Part shown: positions 1 through 11,445 of the stretch, in pieces
How the letters are laid out: every line of letters begins with the position of its first letter
How positions within the stretch are numbered: the stretch's first letter is position 1
Source of the DNA: Welwitschia mirabilis
Taxonomy: Eukaryota > Gnetophyta > Gnetopsida > Welwitschiales
Reading direction: 5' to 3'
DNA: 39,016 nucleotides
NCBI GenBank assembly: GCA_051453625.1
Contig: JBOZIK010000001.1
Coordinates: 228,776,100-228,815,115 of the forward strand
The notes under the pieces: model-generated
Told to the model about the DNA's origin: nothing
Seen by the model: the letters and a program-made list of their open reading frames with translations, nothing else
Database searches by the model: none
Position numbers and translations under genes: made by a program

Positions 1-232
1 AGTGTCAATGAAGCTTGAAAGAAGAAGTGCACAACAAAGAAGTGTAATGTGAAAGAAGTATACAATTTTGAAACTTAAGCTTGAGGAATTTCTACTTTAG
101 AAGTATGTGTCATAATTTGGAGTAAGAGATTGTAGTTTACCAATTTGAGTTGTAGTTTTGGACTTAATGATTTAAGCACATTTTTCTTTGGTCAATGTAA
201 TAAGGTCATTGAGATATTTTGGCTTATGAAAT

Positions 233-726
233 NNNNNNNNNNNNNNNNNNNNNNNNNNNNNNNNNNNNNNNNNNNNNNNNNNNNNNNNNNNNNNNNNNNN
301 NNNNNNNNNNNNNNNNNNNNNNNNNNNNNNNNNNNNNNNNNNNNNNNNNNNNNNNNNNNNNNNNNNNNNNNNNNNNNNNNNNNNNNNNNNNNNNNNNNNN
401 NNNNNNNNNNNNNNNNNNNNNNNNNNNNNNNNNNNNNNNNNNNNNNNNNNNNNNNNNNNNNNNNNNNNNNNNNNNNNNNNNNNNNNNNNNNNNNNNNNNN
501 NNNNNNNNNNNNNNNNNNNNNNNNNNNNNNNNNNNNNNNNNNNNNNNNNNNNNNNNNNNNNNNNNNNNNNNNNNNNNNNNNNNNNNNNNNNNNNNNNNNN
601 NNNNNNNNNNNNNNNNNNNNNNNNNNNNNNNNNNNNNNNNNNNNNNNNNNNNNNNNNNNNNNNNNNNNNNNNNNNNNNNNNNNNNNNNNNNNNNNNNNNN
701 NNNNNNNNNNNNNNNNNNNNNNNNNN
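233..726. other. Assembly gap (494 N), probably spurious
   Basis: The 41 bases just before the gap (192-232) are repeated exactly just after it (727-767). The paralogous block B runs through the same point (about 8682-8730) without interruption. The simplest reading is two overlapping contig ends that were scaffolded instead of merged. Any reading frame across the N run is meaningless. Confidence 0.85.
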
Positions 727-1446
727 TCAATGTAATAAGGTCATTGAGATATTTTGGCTTATGAAATTAAATGGTGCAACTTATCTGTAAGTGTATCCAA
801 CTACTTTCTTAGAGATTTCTTATATGAAAATATTTTCTTCACAACTTTTACCTAATCAAATGATCATTATAATACTAGAAAATGGAAAATATTAGAGGCT
901 TATGAGTAATATAAGAGTTTGCTAAATTTTTGAAGTCAATATACTATGAAGTTTAGTATTGTAATAAAGATGATTGGACATCTCACTTAATGTAAGGATA
1001 AGTTTTATGAATTCTTTGATTGATGATATCAATGGCTTAGAATAAACTATGTGGATTTATTTATTAAAGAACAATAGTATGAAGCTAAAGACTAGCCTAT
1101 ATCAACTACTCTCAATATGAATCAACTAAGAACTTCCAACATAGTAAATTTATTGAAATGAAGGAAGTGGAGTATGACTTTATAATTTACTGTGAAGGGC
1201 TTAGTAAGATTGCATGGACCATGTGTGGATGAAGATACCAATTATAGTTTGAACTAAAAAATTAATCCTTAGAAAGATTATGAAGATTTGTATGTCTGTA
1301 AGAATAATTTTTAATACATTTGGTGGAGAATATTTTTAATATTATTATGATATAACTAATCTATAAAAATAGCAACTTTGTAGGAAAATATAGATATTAA
1401 TCATGGAGATCTAATCTTTTAGCAAGTTTTGAGGATGAAACTTCTT

Positions 1447-1460
1447 AAGGAGGTGAGGAA
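1447..1460 (+). other. Polypurine tract of gypsy-type element
   Basis: The purine-rich AAGGAGGTGAGGAA lies between the terminal stop codon and the LTR start. In LTR retrotransposons this site primes plus-strand DNA synthesis. Plant gypsy elements usually have a G-richer version here; this one has one T interruption, in keeping with decay. Confidence 0.6.
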
Positions 1461-1943
1461 TCTCACATCCACATTTTTACTTTATTATAAAATTTGCAAG
1501 TTTATGTTTAATGAAATATTTGAAAAAAAATTAGATTACTTGAAATTCCAATTGTGGTAATTGCTATGTTCTTGAAATACAGTATTATTGTGTTGTAATA
1601 TGAATTCCTTTTGATTAAATGTTCATACCCAAAATTTTTATATGCTCTTATGGTGGAAGTGATATCTTTTATTTACTTATGTAATTGAAAGTAAATGCTA
1701 AATTAAATGTTTACCATGGAGACATGTTATTTATTCCTTTTTCGCATTATTAAATGTGAAGCATTATCTTGATTATATTATTAAAATCATCCAGTGGCTA
1801 GGTAATCATTTATGATATATTATGTAATCCCTTTTTTAACTGTCCTCATTCATGATGTTTTATCTTTATATACATGGAATCTTTACCAACTTTCGTTTGG
1901 TCCTCATATTCTTACGAGTCTCCACATTCCACTAAATCTTAAT

Positions 1944-1951
1944 TATAAATA
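1944..1951 (+). promoter_or_regulatory. LTR TATA box, copy A
   Basis: TATAAATA followed by GGACTCTCCTCCTTC, a TATA box plus pyrimidine-rich initiator region. The same arrangement is in copy B (10495-10502). It marks the likely U3/R boundary; transcription would start about 25-35 bases downstream. Confidence 0.6.
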
Positions 1952-2441
1952 GGACTCTCCTCCTTCTTTTTTCTCACTTTTATTTTCAAGAAGAACCTTT
2001 TGTTACCAAGTATTGGAGCTTGAAAAAGCCTTAAATACTTGCAAAGATATCAAATTCTTCTTAAAAATTGGTATGGTTTTATACTTTTTATGCTTTCTTG
2101 TTGGTCCTTCCTTATACAATTTTGTATTAAAATCGTCACATTTAGGTATGGATTTATTCTCTTGAAATTTTCTTAATGATTCTTCTTATGCATTTGCTTA
2201 TTGTAATTGATGTGTATGTATTCCTGTAAGATAGTTATTAAATCATATATTACTTGAATAAGAAAAACTCCATGTTGACACTTATCTCATATTTATCTAC
2301 ATTTCCTCGATTTTTTAAAGTTATCTTCTTATATGAAATGAACATTTGTGATTAAATTCTATCATGATGTTATCTTCGTATCAAGGTATTATGTTGTAGT
2401 CAAACTTTTTTAGCTTCATAATATTATCTTGTTTTGAATTT

Positions 2442-2803
2442 CCACAAATCATAGAATGAGGTAGTGGGCCTCACAAATCACCAAATGAGGTAGTGAAGTT
2501 GATGATGAATGAGATCTTATATGAATACCACAGATCACTGAATAAGGCAGTGGGTTTCACAGATCACTGAATAAGGCAGTGAAGTTAAATAATATTTGGA
2601 AACCATAGATCACCAAATGAGGTAGTAGGCTTTATAAATCACTAAATGAGGCAATGAAGTTAATGATGGTTGAAATTTTACATGTATATTATGAGTACCA
2701 CAGATCGCCAAATGAGGCAGTGGGCTTCACAGATCGCCAAATGAGGTAGTGGACTTCACATATTGCTAAATGAGGTAGTGAAGTTAAATATTATATGAGG
2801 AAC
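2442..2803 (+). repeat. LTR minisatellite, copy A
   Basis: About ten imperfect copies of a roughly 33-base unit with core CAGATCRCYRAATGAGG and then YAGTG. Linkers tend to alternate between a GGGCTTCA type and a GAAGTTAA type. Longer spacers containing ATGATGAATGAGATTTTAT occur every few units. The array runs into the assembly gap at 2804, so its right edge is missing. It lies roughly 500 bases downstream of the TATA box, within the predicted leader of the transcript. Confidence 0.85.
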
Positions 2804-3641
2804 NNNNNNNNNNNNNNNNNNNNNNNNNNNNNNNNNNNNNNNNNNNNNNNNNNNNNNNNNNNNNNNNNNNNNNNNNNNNNNNNNNNNNNNNNNNNNNNNN
2901 NNNNNNNNNNNNNNNNNNNNNNNNNNNNNNNNNNNNNNNNNNNNNNNNNNNNNNNNNNNNNNNNNNNNNNNNNNNNNNNNNNNNNNNNNNNNNNNNNNNN
3001 NNNNNNNNNNNNNNNNNNNNNNNNNNNNNNNNNNNNNNNNNNNNNNNNNNNNNNNNNNNNNNNNNNNNNNNNNNNNNNNNNNNNNNNNNNNNNNNNNNNN
3101 NNNNNNNNNNNNNNNNNNNNNNNNNNNNNNNNNNNNNNNNNNNNNNNNNNNNNNNNNNNNNNNNNNNNNNNNNNNNNNNNNNNNNNNNNNNNNNNNNNNN
3201 NNNNNNNNNNNNNNNNNNNNNNNNNNNNNNNNNNNNNNNNNNNNNNNNNNNNNNNNNNNNNNNNNNNNNNNNNNNNNNNNNNNNNNNNNNNNNNNNNNNN
3301 NNNNNNNNNNNNNNNNNNNNNNNNNNNNNNNNNNNNNNNNNNNNNNNNNNNNNNNNNNNNNNNNNNNNNNNNNNNNNNNNNNNNNNNNNNNNNNNNNNNN
3401 NNNNNNNNNNNNNNNNNNNNNNNNNNNNNNNNNNNNNNNNNNNNNNNNNNNNNNNNNNNNNNNNNNNNNNNNNNNNNNNNNNNNNNNNNNNNNNNNNNNN
3501 NNNNNNNNNNNNNNNNNNNNNNNNNNNNNNNNNNNNNNNNNNNNNNNNNNNNNNNNNNNNNNNNNNNNNNNNNNNNNNNNNNNNNNNNNNNNNNNNNNNN
3601 NNNNNNNNNNNNNNNNNNNNNNNNNNNNNNNNNNNNNNNNN
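2804..3641. other. Assembly gap (838 N) inside LTR A
   Basis: The gap begins inside the minisatellite, a typical place for short-read assembly to break. The corresponding interval in copy B (about 11305-11820) is roughly 515 bases, so the N length probably overstates the missing sequence. Confidence 0.9.
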
Positions 3642-4084
3642 TGTGTGGCTTGCATTTTTATATGGAATGATGATTTTCCTTCTTGAAATAAAATTTGTTT
3701 ATTAGAGGTCATACTTTTCAATTATTATTTGATGGAATTTATTAAGATCTTGAATTTATCCCATGTATTTATGAAATATTTTATTAGATATTAAATGGAA
3801 AATTATGGATTCTTGAGAATCTTCTTGGAATAAACTTGAATTTGTGCAAATTTCATTGGAAAATTTTATTGGAAAACTTTGGAATATTTTGTGATAAGAT
3901 AATATTTTCTTGAGTCTATCAAAAGTTTATAAATTCTTGAGATGAACATTACAAAGTTTAAATTTTCTATCAATATTATAGATAGTTTTTAATTAATGCT
4001 TTGATAGAGGTGAATAATGAGGATTTCATCCCTTACTAAATAAGTAACATTCGTGAGTTTAGAATAAGAAAAGTGGGCATTACA

Positions 4085-4222
4085 TTTTAGATATCAAAGC
4101 ATCAGAATAAGTTTTAAAGTTTTTGAACATAATAAATTTGAGGTTTTTTAATTTGGTATTAGAGCATTGGAAGATTTTCAATTGTAGAAATTTAGGATGT
4201 TACATTTTAATATCAGAGCATA
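4085..4222 (+). repeat. Triple PBS-like motif after LTR A
   Basis: Three copies of a degenerate TTTGGTATCAGAGCAT motif lie about 60 bases apart: near 4085-4102 (TTTTAGATATCAAAGCAT), 4150-4166 (ATTTGGTATTAGAGCAT) and 4205-4222 (TTTTAATATCAGAGCATA). TGGTATCAGAGC is the usual plant primer-binding site complementary to initiator Met-tRNA. The first and third are both preceded by TTACA, the expected LTR terminus. Copy B has the first two before its gap. Only one PBS is needed, so the others probably arose by small tandem duplication across the LTR/PBS junction. Confidence 0.55.
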
Positions 4223-7200
4223 GGTTTATAGTTTTACTAGAAGTAATTGTATAAAGCCTAGGTTAGCAATTTTACTGGGTATAGTCACTATGAATTTGTT
4301 ACAAAAACCTAGGTTTAATAGGAATAATTGTTATTAATCTTAATAAGAAAGTGGATGATTACAATGTTATAATAGAGATCTCAATAATATCTTTCTATAA
4401 TTAATAGATATAGCCTTTCGAAAATGGTATCATGATCAACGTGCCTAAAAATAGCAGTTGTATTGTAAGTTGATAGGGAAACATAAGATACCAAGAACTA
4501 GGAGAAAATAACTTATTTAGGTACCCTATGCTAAACAACATACTTAACATAAACAATGATAGGTGGTATATGCTCAATATTCATTATTAATTACATTTGT
4601 TTGTTTCTAAGCAAGTTTTATACATAGGGTATTCAGTTATTTAATAGGGTCGTAGGGCTGTTAAAACAATCAAAAGAAAAAAAATAATAATAATTAATGA
4701 AAAGCTTTAGATATATAACTAGAAGCAGTAATGGGTCATCCCTTGTTCCCTTCTCCAATAATATCATATTGCTAGAAGAAGTTAGGACTGACTCATAGAA
4801 AGGCATAATAATAAATTATTTATTAAAAACCTATCCATAGATAGGCATTATGGTAAATTACTTATTAAAACCTCTCTCGCTAGTGCTCTCATGCAAATTT
4901 GAGCCGCCACCTACCTTTTAGTTTTAGTTTCACTTAACCATTATGTCAAACATAACATTATGTTAAAGAAATATTTAAACAAATTATACATTTTTAAGTG
5001 CTTAATATTTTGCATGTTAAAAAAAGGATGATGTTTCATCTTTGCCTTATGATTATAGTAATCAACTGATCACTACATTTATTGACTATTCTTAAGTGCC
5101 TTTTCCTTCGTCATAGGATTTCTCTCCCCGCTCTGCAAAACCAGACTACAAATCAAAAATCTTAATCTTTCTAATTAAGAACTGTGTGATGTTTGACTAG
5201 AGCTAGAATGAATAGGAAATATGTTGGAGCACTCAGGGAAGTCCATCAAAGAGCAATACGATGTTTGACAATGGTAGGAATGATGCCTCATATGAATCCA
5301 ACTTAAGCATTTCTTGACAAATAACTTGATTTGCATTTCATTCTTCCCCATCCTCATGCATTTTTCTCTTTTTAAAGCCTTGTTAATCAATAACTTAAAT
5401 CAGTCTCCAAGCATCCATTTTAGTAAAGGTATTTGAAGTGTGAAAGAATAATAAACCATGGAGAAAGATGCTCCAATACAAGAAATTCACACCCCTTGCA
5501 CTGATATCTGTAATATTTGAGAAGGTGGTTAGTAAGTTTAGAAAGAGTAACATTTATTTAAGCATCTATGGGCCTTTAGAGGATTATAATAAATGCAATC
5601 ATCTTTAAAACCTTAATCCTAACGTGGATAAAGATATAAAATATCAAGAATTAAACACAAGATTCCTATTCTCTGTGATTCTTTACCTTACTTTTAACTT
5701 GTTAACCAAGTGAATGGATCATGAAATCAGAGCATAAAATGGGAACAAGTTTTAACCAAAAATATTTAGGATTATGTTATCCTTTTTCTGAGATCATTAT
5801 TAAAAATTATTTCCTAATTAGAAAAAGAAAAAAAGAGAAGCATTGGATGGCATAGAATTTTTAGTTCTAAAAATTTAAGGGAAGATTTTAACATCATGCA
5901 ACTTCAATGCAGATAGAATCTCCCCTCATAACACTATATTCATTCATGCTCATAACCTAGCAGATTGTGTCTAATCATATGCTCACACTTAATTCTTACT
6001 GGTCTACATCTAATCTTGTGTTTTACAATGCCTCCCTCTAGCACAATAGTGGCATTTTTACTCTTGCATCCCTCTTTCCTTCCTAGAGTACAACTTCTTC
6101 TAGAAATGTCCTTCACCTTCATTCTTGCAAACTGATATTCCCCCCTTCATTTTTTTCCACGGTAGCAACATTTGACATCCTCTGTCTCCTTTACTATGTC
6201 TTTCGCTATCATCAATTCATTCTTCTGAAAATTTGAACTTTCTTCTTCTAGCATTTCTTTTCTCTATGTAACATTTCTCCTTCTTTCTTTTATATGGTCC
6301 TTGACATCCCTTTCCATAGCACTTGAAATACTCATGTGACACTTCTCTCTTGCACTATAGTAGCCTATAGCTATGCCTTCTCTTAATTAAAGGAATATTA
6401 TTATGATTTTACATTACTTGACCATTTCTTTAGTATAATTGAGTTGATCCAAGGACAAAAGTAGGCTCAATGGTAATTTTATATACTTAAATCTGTAAAT
6501 GACTATATCATAAAAAAAGAGATGTTTTTCTCATGTTGGTAAGATTTACCTATTAGCAACGTTCCTACATATTCAAGACATTAGAAAATTAAATTTGATG
6601 AGATATTTCTTAATAAGAAACTATTTTATTTTTATACTCAATATCATAATAATAACCATAATGAAATTGGTTGGATGGCATTGAAGAGTACAATTGGAAT
6701 ACATGCAACATTGGAGATTAAGCTATCGGGTTCATACCTATATCCATGATAGCTTGTATCATCTGACTTTGCTTAAATAGTTATATAATCTTAGGTAGTG
6801 CTTAATTTATATTTTGTTCTCTCTTTAGTTTGATCAACGTAGATTGTAATTTAATCATCTAGAGTATTGCATGTCTTTGCAGATTTTATAAACATGCATG
6901 CATTATGATGCAACCTTATTGGTTTGACCTTTCTATCTCCTAAGTATTGCTTCTTAATAAAAGAGATTTTATTTTTATCTATTAATATAGTTTAGATACT
7001 GTAAAACTATTGTAACTTAATAGAAGGTATAATTGTTTTAGTAAGCTGATTACTTCCTTTTGAAAGTAATACTCAGATACTTTGCTCTTCATAAATTAAC
7101 TTGGTTTATACCTCTGCATGCTTAATAAGTTTAACTTGTAATTCTTCTTGCATATCTATATTTTATGAATTGAAAGATTGGACATATTTGATATCTTTAG

Positions 7201-8272
7201 AGCTATTAATTAAAATCTCATGTAGAGATTCATGCCTTATATAAAAAGGTCTAGATCTTTTTAGCACCTATTTCTATCTTTCCTCACATTTGTTTGTGTA
7301 CTAAATCTGCATGTTCTTCAGAATCGTTATGTTCTTCTATGCTAAAAATGTTGATGTCTATGGCATTTGCATAAGGACATGCTTTGTGTGCTCTTTTATT
7401 TTCTATTATTAAACTAGAAATCATAGTTTTACCTAGATTATTGCTCTTTCTTCTTTTGAAGCCTAAGGTTTTTTCATTGTTGCTTAACTAACATTTCTTT
7501 AAATAATTCATTCTTAGTTTGTTTTGCTTGCATATCGTCTTGTCCACTTACATCCTTAGATACAAAATTCAAAGTCTCTTCTTATATTTTTAGCAACTTC
7601 TACCTCATCTAAAGGATTTATTTATTCTATTATAGAAATAAAATTGACTTCTTATCATCCATTTCTACTTATATGTTTGAATCTCATTGGAGATGTTATT
7701 TTTTTGAAGTTTAAATTAAGGATTTATCTAGAATATTTTCAGAACTATTAAGTTCTCTTTTGTCATTCTTATATAAGTATCATTTAGACTACACTTGTAA
7801 GCTAGATAATATTTCCTAAAATAATTGAATTAATGCTCTTTCTTTATGTATGCTTTCATATCTACTCTTATTTCTTTCTATCTTATATTCAATAATGCAT
7901 CTAAAACTAGTATAACATCCTATTTTTATGTTCTAGAATAACCTAAGATCCTAAATTCTGATCAACAAGAAGGTAGAACCTTTTTAATACCTTAAGTGGA
8001 GAGCAACATATAGGCATATTATAATGCCTCATACAAATCTTCAACATATCCTCTCTATATACGCTAATGTATGGATTGAATACCAATGAAGTATAAGATA
8101 TTATTTGATTAGGCTTCTCAACTTTTTAATTATCTTAGTAACCTACATATTATCCTCAACAAAGTTTATCATCAATAGTAATTGATTTCTCTTCTTAGTT
8201 ATCATTGGTCTATATAATGTAATTCTTAGTGGAATGCTAAAGAAATAAATGAACTTATTTCACACATTAAAT
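4223..8272. mobile_element. Putative non-coding internal region between LTRs A and B
   Basis: About 4 kb of AT-rich DNA lie between the PBS-like motifs after LTR A and block B. I found no gag, protease, integrase or reverse transcriptase signature on either strand. Two short clean minus-strand ORFs occur (5175-5390, 71 codons; 5940-6122, 60 codons, rich in Lys, Arg and Cys). Neither resembles a family I know, and their length is unremarkable. If A and B are paired LTRs this would be the interior of a LARD-type non-autonomous element mobilised in trans. It could equally be unrelated DNA. Confidence 0.3.
4802..4873 (+). repeat. Two-copy tandem repeat, period 42
   Basis: GGCATAATAATAAATTATTT at 4802 is echoed by GGCATTATGGTAAATTACTT at 4844, both continuing into ATTAAAA(A)CCT. 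A short palindrome, CCTATCCATAGATAGG, lies at the junction. It looks like a local slippage duplication. Confidence 0.7.
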
Positions 8273-8310
8273 CCTTTACTTATTAGGCTTTAAGATGCTA
8301 TATTATACAT

Positions 8311-8410
8311 NNNNNNNNNNNNNNNNNNNNNNNNNNNNNNNNNNNNNNNNNNNNNNNNNNNNNNNNNNNNNNNNNNNNNNNNNNNNNNNNNNNNNNNNNN
8401 NNNNNNNNNN
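8311..8410. other. Assembly gap of exactly 100 N with duplicated flanks
   Basis: The 38 bases at 8273-8310 are repeated at 8411-8448 with one mismatch. The fixed 100-N length signals a gap of unknown size. This again looks like unmerged overlapping contig ends. Confidence 0.85.
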
Positions 8411-8492
8411 CCTTTACTTATTAGGCTTTTAGATGCTATATTATACATATAATTCATTGAAGTGGAAATTCATCTAGATTATACATGAAAAA

Positions 8493-9351
8493 GTGTTAAT
8501 GAATCTTGAAAGAAGAAGTGCACAACAAAAAAGTATAATGTGAAAGAAGTGTATAATTTTGAAACTTAAGCTTGAGGAATTTCTACTTTTAGAAGTGTGT
8601 GTCACAACTTGGAGTAAGAGATTATAGTATTACCAATTTCAGTTGTAGTTTTGAACTTAATGGTTTAAGCACATTTTGCTTTGGTCAATGTAAGGAGGTC
8701 ATTGAGATATTTTAGCTTATGAAATTAAATGGTTCAACTTATTTGTAAGTGTATCCAACTATTTTTTAGATATTTCTTACATGAAGATATGTTATTCACA
8801 ACTTTTACCTAATCAAATGATCATTGTAATACTAGAAAATGGAAAATATTAGAAGGTCATGAGTAATATAAGAGTTTGTCTAAATTTTTGAAGTCAATAT
8901 ACCATGAAGTTTAGTAAATCAATGAAGATAATTAGACATCCCACTTAATATAAGGATAAGTTTTATGAATCCTTTGGTTGATGATATCAACAACTTTTAA
9001 TAAACTGTGTGGATTTGTTTATTGAAAAATAATAGTATGAAGCTAAAGGCTAGCCTATATCAACTACTTCCAATATGAAGCAACTAAGAAGAAATTTCAA
9101 CATAGTAAATTTGTCAAAATGAATGAGGTGGAGTATGACTTTATAATTTACTATAAACTCCTTAGTAAGATTACATGATCCATGTGTATATAATAATACC
9201 AATTATAGTTTGAACTACAAAATTAATCCTTAGGAAGATTTTAAAGATCTGTATCTCTATCAGGGTAACTTTTAATACATTTGATGGAGAATATTTTCAA
9301 GATTATTATGATACAACTAATCTATAAAAATACCAACTTGGGAGGAAAATG
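8493..9351 (+). mobile_element. Ty3/gypsy-type element, 3' internal region (block B)
   Basis: Second copy of the sequence at 1-1390. It begins at the base equivalent to window position 1 and stays collinear until the gap at 9352, with scattered substitutions, mostly transitions, and small indels. It has no open reading frame of note. The terminal codons and polypurine tract seen in block A would lie in the gap. Block A cannot be followed left of position 1, so the true left edge of the duplication is unknown. Confidence 0.6.
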
Positions 9352-10119
9352 NNNNNNNNNNNNNNNNNNNNNNNNNNNNNNNNNNNNNNNNNNNNNNNNN
9401 NNNNNNNNNNNNNNNNNNNNNNNNNNNNNNNNNNNNNNNNNNNNNNNNNNNNNNNNNNNNNNNNNNNNNNNNNNNNNNNNNNNNNNNNNNNNNNNNNNNN
9501 NNNNNNNNNNNNNNNNNNNNNNNNNNNNNNNNNNNNNNNNNNNNNNNNNNNNNNNNNNNNNNNNNNNNNNNNNNNNNNNNNNNNNNNNNNNNNNNNNNNN
9601 NNNNNNNNNNNNNNNNNNNNNNNNNNNNNNNNNNNNNNNNNNNNNNNNNNNNNNNNNNNNNNNNNNNNNNNNNNNNNNNNNNNNNNNNNNNNNNNNNNNN
9701 NNNNNNNNNNNNNNNNNNNNNNNNNNNNNNNNNNNNNNNNNNNNNNNNNNNNNNNNNNNNNNNNNNNNNNNNNNNNNNNNNNNNNNNNNNNNNNNNNNNN
9801 NNNNNNNNNNNNNNNNNNNNNNNNNNNNNNNNNNNNNNNNNNNNNNNNNNNNNNNNNNNNNNNNNNNNNNNNNNNNNNNNNNNNNNNNNNNNNNNNNNNN
9901 NNNNNNNNNNNNNNNNNNNNNNNNNNNNNNNNNNNNNNNNNNNNNNNNNNNNNNNNNNNNNNNNNNNNNNNNNNNNNNNNNNNNNNNNNNNNNNNNNNNN
10001 NNNNNNNNNNNNNNNNNNNNNNNNNNNNNNNNNNNNNNNNNNNNNNNNNNNNNNNNNNNNNNNNNNNNNNNNNNNNNNNNNNNNNNNNNNNNNNNNNNNN
10101 NNNNNNNNNNNNNNNNNNN
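9352..10119. other. Assembly gap (768 N) covering the LTR B start
   Basis: In block A the matching interval (about 1384-1601) is only some 220 bases and contains the polypurine tract and LTR start. Either B has an insertion here or the gap length is overestimated. The apparent ORFs through this gap are artefacts of N. Confidence 0.9.
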
Positions 10120-10494
10120 AATATCTTTTGATTAAATCTTTGTACTCAATTTTTATATGCTCTTGTGATGGAAATGATATCTTATGCAATTATGCTGAAT
10201 TGAATGTATATCATGGAGACATGTTATTTATTCTTTTTTATCATTATTGAATTTAAAGCATCATCTTTATTAAAAGCACCTAGTGGCCGGGTAAGGTAAC
10301 AGAATTCCCCACCATATAACTGCCCTCGTTCATGATGTTTTATCTTTACATGCATAGAATCTTCACCAACTTTTGCCACTTCAACTGACCCCCTTCATGA
10401 TGTTTTGTCTTCAAATGCATGGAATCTTTACCAATCTTTTATTCTCATATTCTTGTGACTCTTCACATTCCACCAAACCTTAACTATAAATAAG

Positions 10495-10502
10495 ACCCTC
10501 CC
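10495..10502 (+). promoter_or_regulatory. LTR TATA box, copy B
   Basis: TATAAATA followed by AGACCCTCCCTCTCC. It aligns with the copy A box at 1944, and the downstream pyrimidine tract is well preserved. Confidence 0.6.
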
Positions 10503-10980
10503 TCTCCTTTTCCCTCACATTCATTTTTGAAGAACCTTTTGCTATCGAGTCTTGGAGCCTGGAAAAGCCTTAAAGAGTTGCAAAGATTTTGAGTTCTTCT
10601 TAAAAATCTATATGGTTCTTTACTTTTATGCTTTCTTGTTGGTCCTTCCTTATACATTTTTGTATTAAAATCATCACATTTAGGTATGGATTTATTCTCT
10701 TGAAATTTTCTTAATGGTCCTTCTTATGCATTAGCTTATTGCAATTGATGTGTATGTATTTCTATAAGATAGTTATTAAATAATGTATTACTTAAATAAT
10801 AAAAACTTCATGTTGACACTTATCTCATCTTTATCTACCTTTTCTTGATTTCTTGAAGTTATCTTCTTGTATGACATAAGCATTTGTGATTAAATTCTAT
10901 CATGAAGTTATCTTCTTATCAAGGTATTATGTTGTAGTCATACTTCTTTAGCTTTATAATATTATATTTTTTTATATTTT

Positions 10981-11445
10981 CATAGATCACCGAATGAGGA
11001 AGTGGGCTTCACAGATCACTAAATAAGGTAGTGAAGTTGATGATGAATGAGATTTTATATGAGTATCATAGATTACCAAATGAGGCACTGGGCTTTATAG
11101 ATCGCCAAATGAGGTAGTAAAGTTAAATTTTATTTTAAAATCACATATCATCAAATGAGGTAGTATGTTTTATAGATCACTGATGAGGCAGTAAAGTTAA
11201 TGATGATTGAAATTTTATATGTATATTATGAGTACCACAGATCACCAAATGAGGAATTGGGCTTCATAGATCACTGAATGAAGCAGTGAAGTTAAATATT
11301 ATATGAGATTCATAGATCGTCAAAGGAAGTAGTAGGCTTCACAGATTACTAAATTAGATAGTGAAGTTAAATATTATATAAGAACCATAGATTATCAAAT
11401 GATGCAGCGGACTTCACAAACCACTGAACTAGGCAGTGAAGTTAA
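10981..11445 (+). repeat. LTR minisatellite, copy B (complete array)
   Basis: About twelve to fourteen imperfect units with core CATAGATCACCGAATGAGG and its variants, ungapped here. Units come mostly in pairs, one followed by GGGCTTCA and the next by GAAGTTAA(A/T). Pairs are separated by longer AT-rich spacers such as ATGATTGAAATTTTATATG. That gives a higher-order repeat of about 90-130 bases. It sits in the same place as in A and C. Confidence 0.85.

Larger units (their letters stand above)
1..1460 (+). mobile_element. Ty3/gypsy-type element, 3' internal region (block A)
   Basis: This stretch matches 8493-9351 closely by eye, base for base over long runs, so it is a repeated element segment. 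It leads directly into an LTR. Its last codons read SWRSNLLASFEDETS and then a TAA stop at 1446-1448, followed by a purine-rich tract and the LTR start. That resembles the end of plant gypsy polyproteins, where a short acidic FEDE-type tail comes just before the polypurine tract. Upstream of that tail I found no continuous reading frame and no recognisable integrase or chromodomain, so the region is either badly decayed or non-coding as in LARD elements. A 494-base gap interrupts it. Confidence 0.6.
1461..4084 (+). mobile_element. Ty3/gypsy-type LTR, copy A
   Basis: The start TCTCACATCC aligns with TGTCACGTCC of copy C at 35238, showing decay of the canonical TG. The end GGGCATTACA at 4084 aligns with GGGTGTTACA at 12253 in copy B. 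Inside are, in order, a TATA box (1944), a pyrimidine-rich leader, a minisatellite (2442-2803), an 838-base gap, and a conserved 3' part from 3642. Copies B and C share the same order, which defines the LTR. Comparison with B suggests about 515 bases belong where 838 N stand, so the true length is nearer 2.3 kb. Orientation is + from the TATA, polypurine tract and PBS positions. Confidence 0.75.

Noticed and set aside
145-764. ORFs of 168-196 codons spanning 145-764
   Set aside because: They consist almost wholly of N from the gap at 233-726.
2756-3721. ORFs of 291 and 321 codons
   Set aside because: They are open only because the 838-N gap has no stops; the real flanking sequence is LTR.
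5175-5390. 71-codon minus-strand ORF as a gene
   Set aside because: No recognisable motif and no supporting context; length is unexceptional.
5940-6122. 60-codon basic, Cys-containing minus-strand ORF as a zinc-binding protein
   Set aside because: The Cys residues do not form a known spacing, and the frame closes at both ends without an extension.
9281-10189. ORFs of 260-290 codons on both strands
   Set aside because: Artefacts of the N gap at 9352-10119.
10981-11445. CRISPR-like array
   Set aside because: The repeats are degenerate, spacers are themselves repeated, and the array is part of a plant LTR shared by three copies.
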